Source of the DNA: Priapulus caudatus
Taxonomy: Eukaryota > Priapulida > Priapulimorpha > Priapulimorphida > Priapulidae
Length of the DNA: 32,048 nucleotides
NCBI RefSeq assembly: GCF_000485595.1
Contig: NW_014578105.1
Span: 32,448-64,495, forward strand
Direction: 5' to 3'
Translations under genes and position numbers: made by a program
The notes under the pieces: model-generated
What the model saw: only the letters and a program-made list of their open reading frames with translations
Told to the model about the DNA's origin: nothing
Database searches by the model: none
Shown here: one piece after another, positions 30,615-32,048 of the stretch
Layout: every line of letters begins with the position of its first letter
Position numbering within the stretch: the first letter of the stretch is position 1

Positions 30615-30761
30615 ATTACACAAACAATGAATGTTAACTTGATTAAGTTAAAAAAATAGATTAAAAAATTCTTACTAAAGAAGGGAAAATTTTACTATTA
30701 TGATGGGTTATTTCAGTGTTTGCTCACATTTTTTTCTTCAGTTTAAAGTATAATATCTTAC
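30615..30761 (-). pseudogene. Intron of SWIM-family gene, copy 2
   Basis: Inverted match to 22790-22920. Here the sequence runs on without a break into the donor of the exon at 30762-30918, while in copy 1 the same place holds a 3.5-kb insertion. It ends about 50 bp from the right terminus of the 4.5-kb element. Confidence 0.7.
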
Positions 30762-30918
30762 CAGTGTCAATGCAAAGAGTCGTCGCAGCTACATGGAGCA
30801 CTGTCTCCCCAACCCTGCATGCAGTTAGAAGTGCCCGCATACAACACCTCCATCCGTCCTCACAAATCCACCCCACACTTGCTATACGCTTTCCTCCGAA
30901 AGCCTTGTGGAGCAGCAC
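30762..30918 (-). pseudogene. SWIM zinc-finger exon, copy 2
   Basis: 157 bp, bounded by TTTCTCCTAG and CTG|GTAAGA, open throughout. It reads VLLHKAFGGKRIASVGWICE, then a Cys/Arg-rich piece and ACRVGET, HVAATTLCID. The family consensus around the finger is C-x-C-x-AG-x-GE-x-C-x-HVAA. Here one of the paired Cys and the Cys before HVAA are missing while GE and HVAA remain, so zinc binding is probably lost. Phase is 0 at its start and 1 at its end, fitting both neighbours. Confidence 0.65.
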
Positions 30919-31214
30919 CTAGGAGAAATAAAATGCATCCAAGGAATAAACGTACAGCAGAATCTTTGTAAGTAGCTGGTAATGGATGAAAAAAAAATAA
31001 ATGAAAATGAAATGATTACGTCACATGGGCAATACCTATATGCTACTACAGTAATTAAATTATTACAAGTAGTCAAGAATTCAGAGAACCAACTTTTGTT
31101 ATTAGATCAATATGTGCCATAGCCAGAAGTCTACGTTTAATGTGCAAGTAGCCTACCTGTCATACTGTGAGTGAATGTTGAACAATTAAAGTAACAAATA
31201 GTTATACTACTAAC

Positions 31215-31312
31215 CGCTGCTCTGCACGCCAAGGAAAAGTTGCTCTCTCTGTAAACTGTTTCACCGAGCTTACTGGCTTTGCTGCCCAATGCACTCAACA
31301 GTCCTGGAGGAA
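31215..31312 (-). pseudogene. Exon upstream of the SWIM finger, copy 2
   Basis: 98 bp between TTTACTTAG and GCG|GTTAGT. Starts with two bases completing a codon from the exon above and ends in phase 0. It reads PPGLLSALGSKASKLGE and NFSLACRAA. I do not recognise the segment by itself; membership rests on matching phases on both sides. Confidence 0.5.
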
Positions 31313-31379
31313 CTAAGTAAAGTAATTATCAAGTGACAGTGATTTCAATGGTCCTACATATGTACATCAAGCAACTCAC

Positions 31380-31510
31380 CCTTTGACAGACCACCGGGTG
31401 TATTTATCATGTACGTGTACTCTACATCTGGAAACTCTTTACTCTCACAATCCCAGGCAGATTTAACTCTGACCCACAATATGTATAAGGATCAGCACCC
31501 ACACAATCAA
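31380..31510 (-). pseudogene. N-terminal-region exon of SWIM-family gene, copy 2
   Basis: It contains GADPYTYCGSELNLPG in one frame (about 31450-31500) and, after a shift, DCESKEFPDVEYTYMINTPG ending at donor G|GTGAGT (31374-31379). In the SWIM/YqaJ family the N-terminal region typically has DPYT followed by a FPxVxYxDIxNYL-type stretch, so the two frames join one decayed exon. The exon ends in phase 1, as needed for the next one. Confidence 0.55.
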
Positions 31511-32048
31511 TCTGTTTTAGTTCTCTCGCTGTTTAGCCACATAATCTAGTTTGTTTGCATAAGGAGAGAGCATTCTTGCAGCAATCCTCATACCTCTCAT
31601 AACCTCATAAGTGTAATCTCAAAAGTTCTGGGGACTATAACCGAAGATGGAGAGAGAAGTGGATGCAACGTCGTAGAATCCACACTGCGGATACACGCGG
31701 AAAAAGTTGTAAAAAATTTGCTCATTTACTTAAAGGATGAAGCCCGCCAGTGAATCCAATATGGAAATCACAGAGACAAAGAAGCTAAACTTAATATGAT
31801 CCTTAGAAGTTGTACATGCCCGTAAAACAGTGATCACGTCAGATGAACGGTGTGCAGCAACAGGCTTTTCATAAATCCTCCCTTAGTGATGAAAAATAGT
31901 TACATAAATGCAATTAACTATGTTTTGTAGCCAACTACTACGAAATTAACCGGTTGAATGGTGTTTTCCGTGTAGAAAAAAACGCATTTTTTGATGAAGG
32001 CACAAGTAAGAATTTGACGGGAACGCAAAAGCGACCAACCTACTTTGG
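31511..32048. other. Right end of window, no gene seen
   Basis: AT-rich sequence without a credible frame or repeat. More 5' exons of the second SWIM-family copy could lie here or beyond the window. Confidence 0.4.

Noticed and set aside
1-32048. tRNA or rRNA genes
   Set aside because: No tRNA-like cloverleaf with A and B boxes and no rRNA core segments were noticed by eye; a covariance-model scan would be needed to exclude them fully.

Overview
The window looks like a nuclear genome segment of an invertebrate animal. The evidence is: spliced genes with GT-AG introns, one intronless class A GPCR, interstitial TTAGGG-type telomere repeats, polyadenylation signals, extensive simple-sequence DNA, and layered eukaryotic mobile elements. 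I cannot name the species. The assembly is imperfect: single n bases at 14042 and 18752, and a run of ten n at 22039-22048, so long-range order across that gap is less certain than local content.

Layout. 34-502: a pair of 34-bp inverted repeats enclosing telomere-like repeats. 1070-6952 (+): a two-exon gene for a large RhoGEF of the ARHGEF10 type. Its second exon follows a 396-bp intron and joins in frame, giving 1,828 residues. The last codons and stop are amplified in a 68-bp tandem repeat (6923-7252). 8069-8170: a cluster of TAACTCGAGTTA palindromes. 8214-9562: a 1.35-kb alternating purine/pyrimidine satellite. 9770-14980: mobile-element copies (A, B) and three ~0.8-kb tandem units. 15000-16850: microsatellites, a dispersed direct repeat and a minisatellite just 3' of the GPCR gene. 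16899-17915 (-): a rhodopsin-like GPCR. 18465-18731 (-): an unrecognised GC-rich exon-like frame abutting a dispersed repeat.

From 18.9 kb onward the DNA is a nest of decayed elements. Remains of a SWIM zinc-finger gene (of the kind that carries a YqaJ-type exonuclease domain in other invertebrates) occur on the plus strand, with exons at 19141-19280, 22958-23081 and about 24463-24581. They are split by an insertion carrying element copy C (20243-22436) and by a ~725-bp foldback (23671-24394). A second, inverted copy of the same gene's 5' exons lies at 30615-31510 (-). Between them are a probable retroelement LTR (about 25527-25978) and a 4.5-kb element at 26021-30567. That element has long terminal inverted repeats, ~370-bp subterminal tandem units on both sides, and one decayed minus-strand gene related to an invertebrate family with DN-x-DHN and EADTR/DTDV/ALTGC motifs. 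This is the most interesting item: a candidate DNA transposon whose only visible gene looks nuclease-like rather than a standard transposase.

Only two genes look intact and cellular: the RhoGEF and the GPCR. Nothing suggests that the genes in this window act in one pathway.
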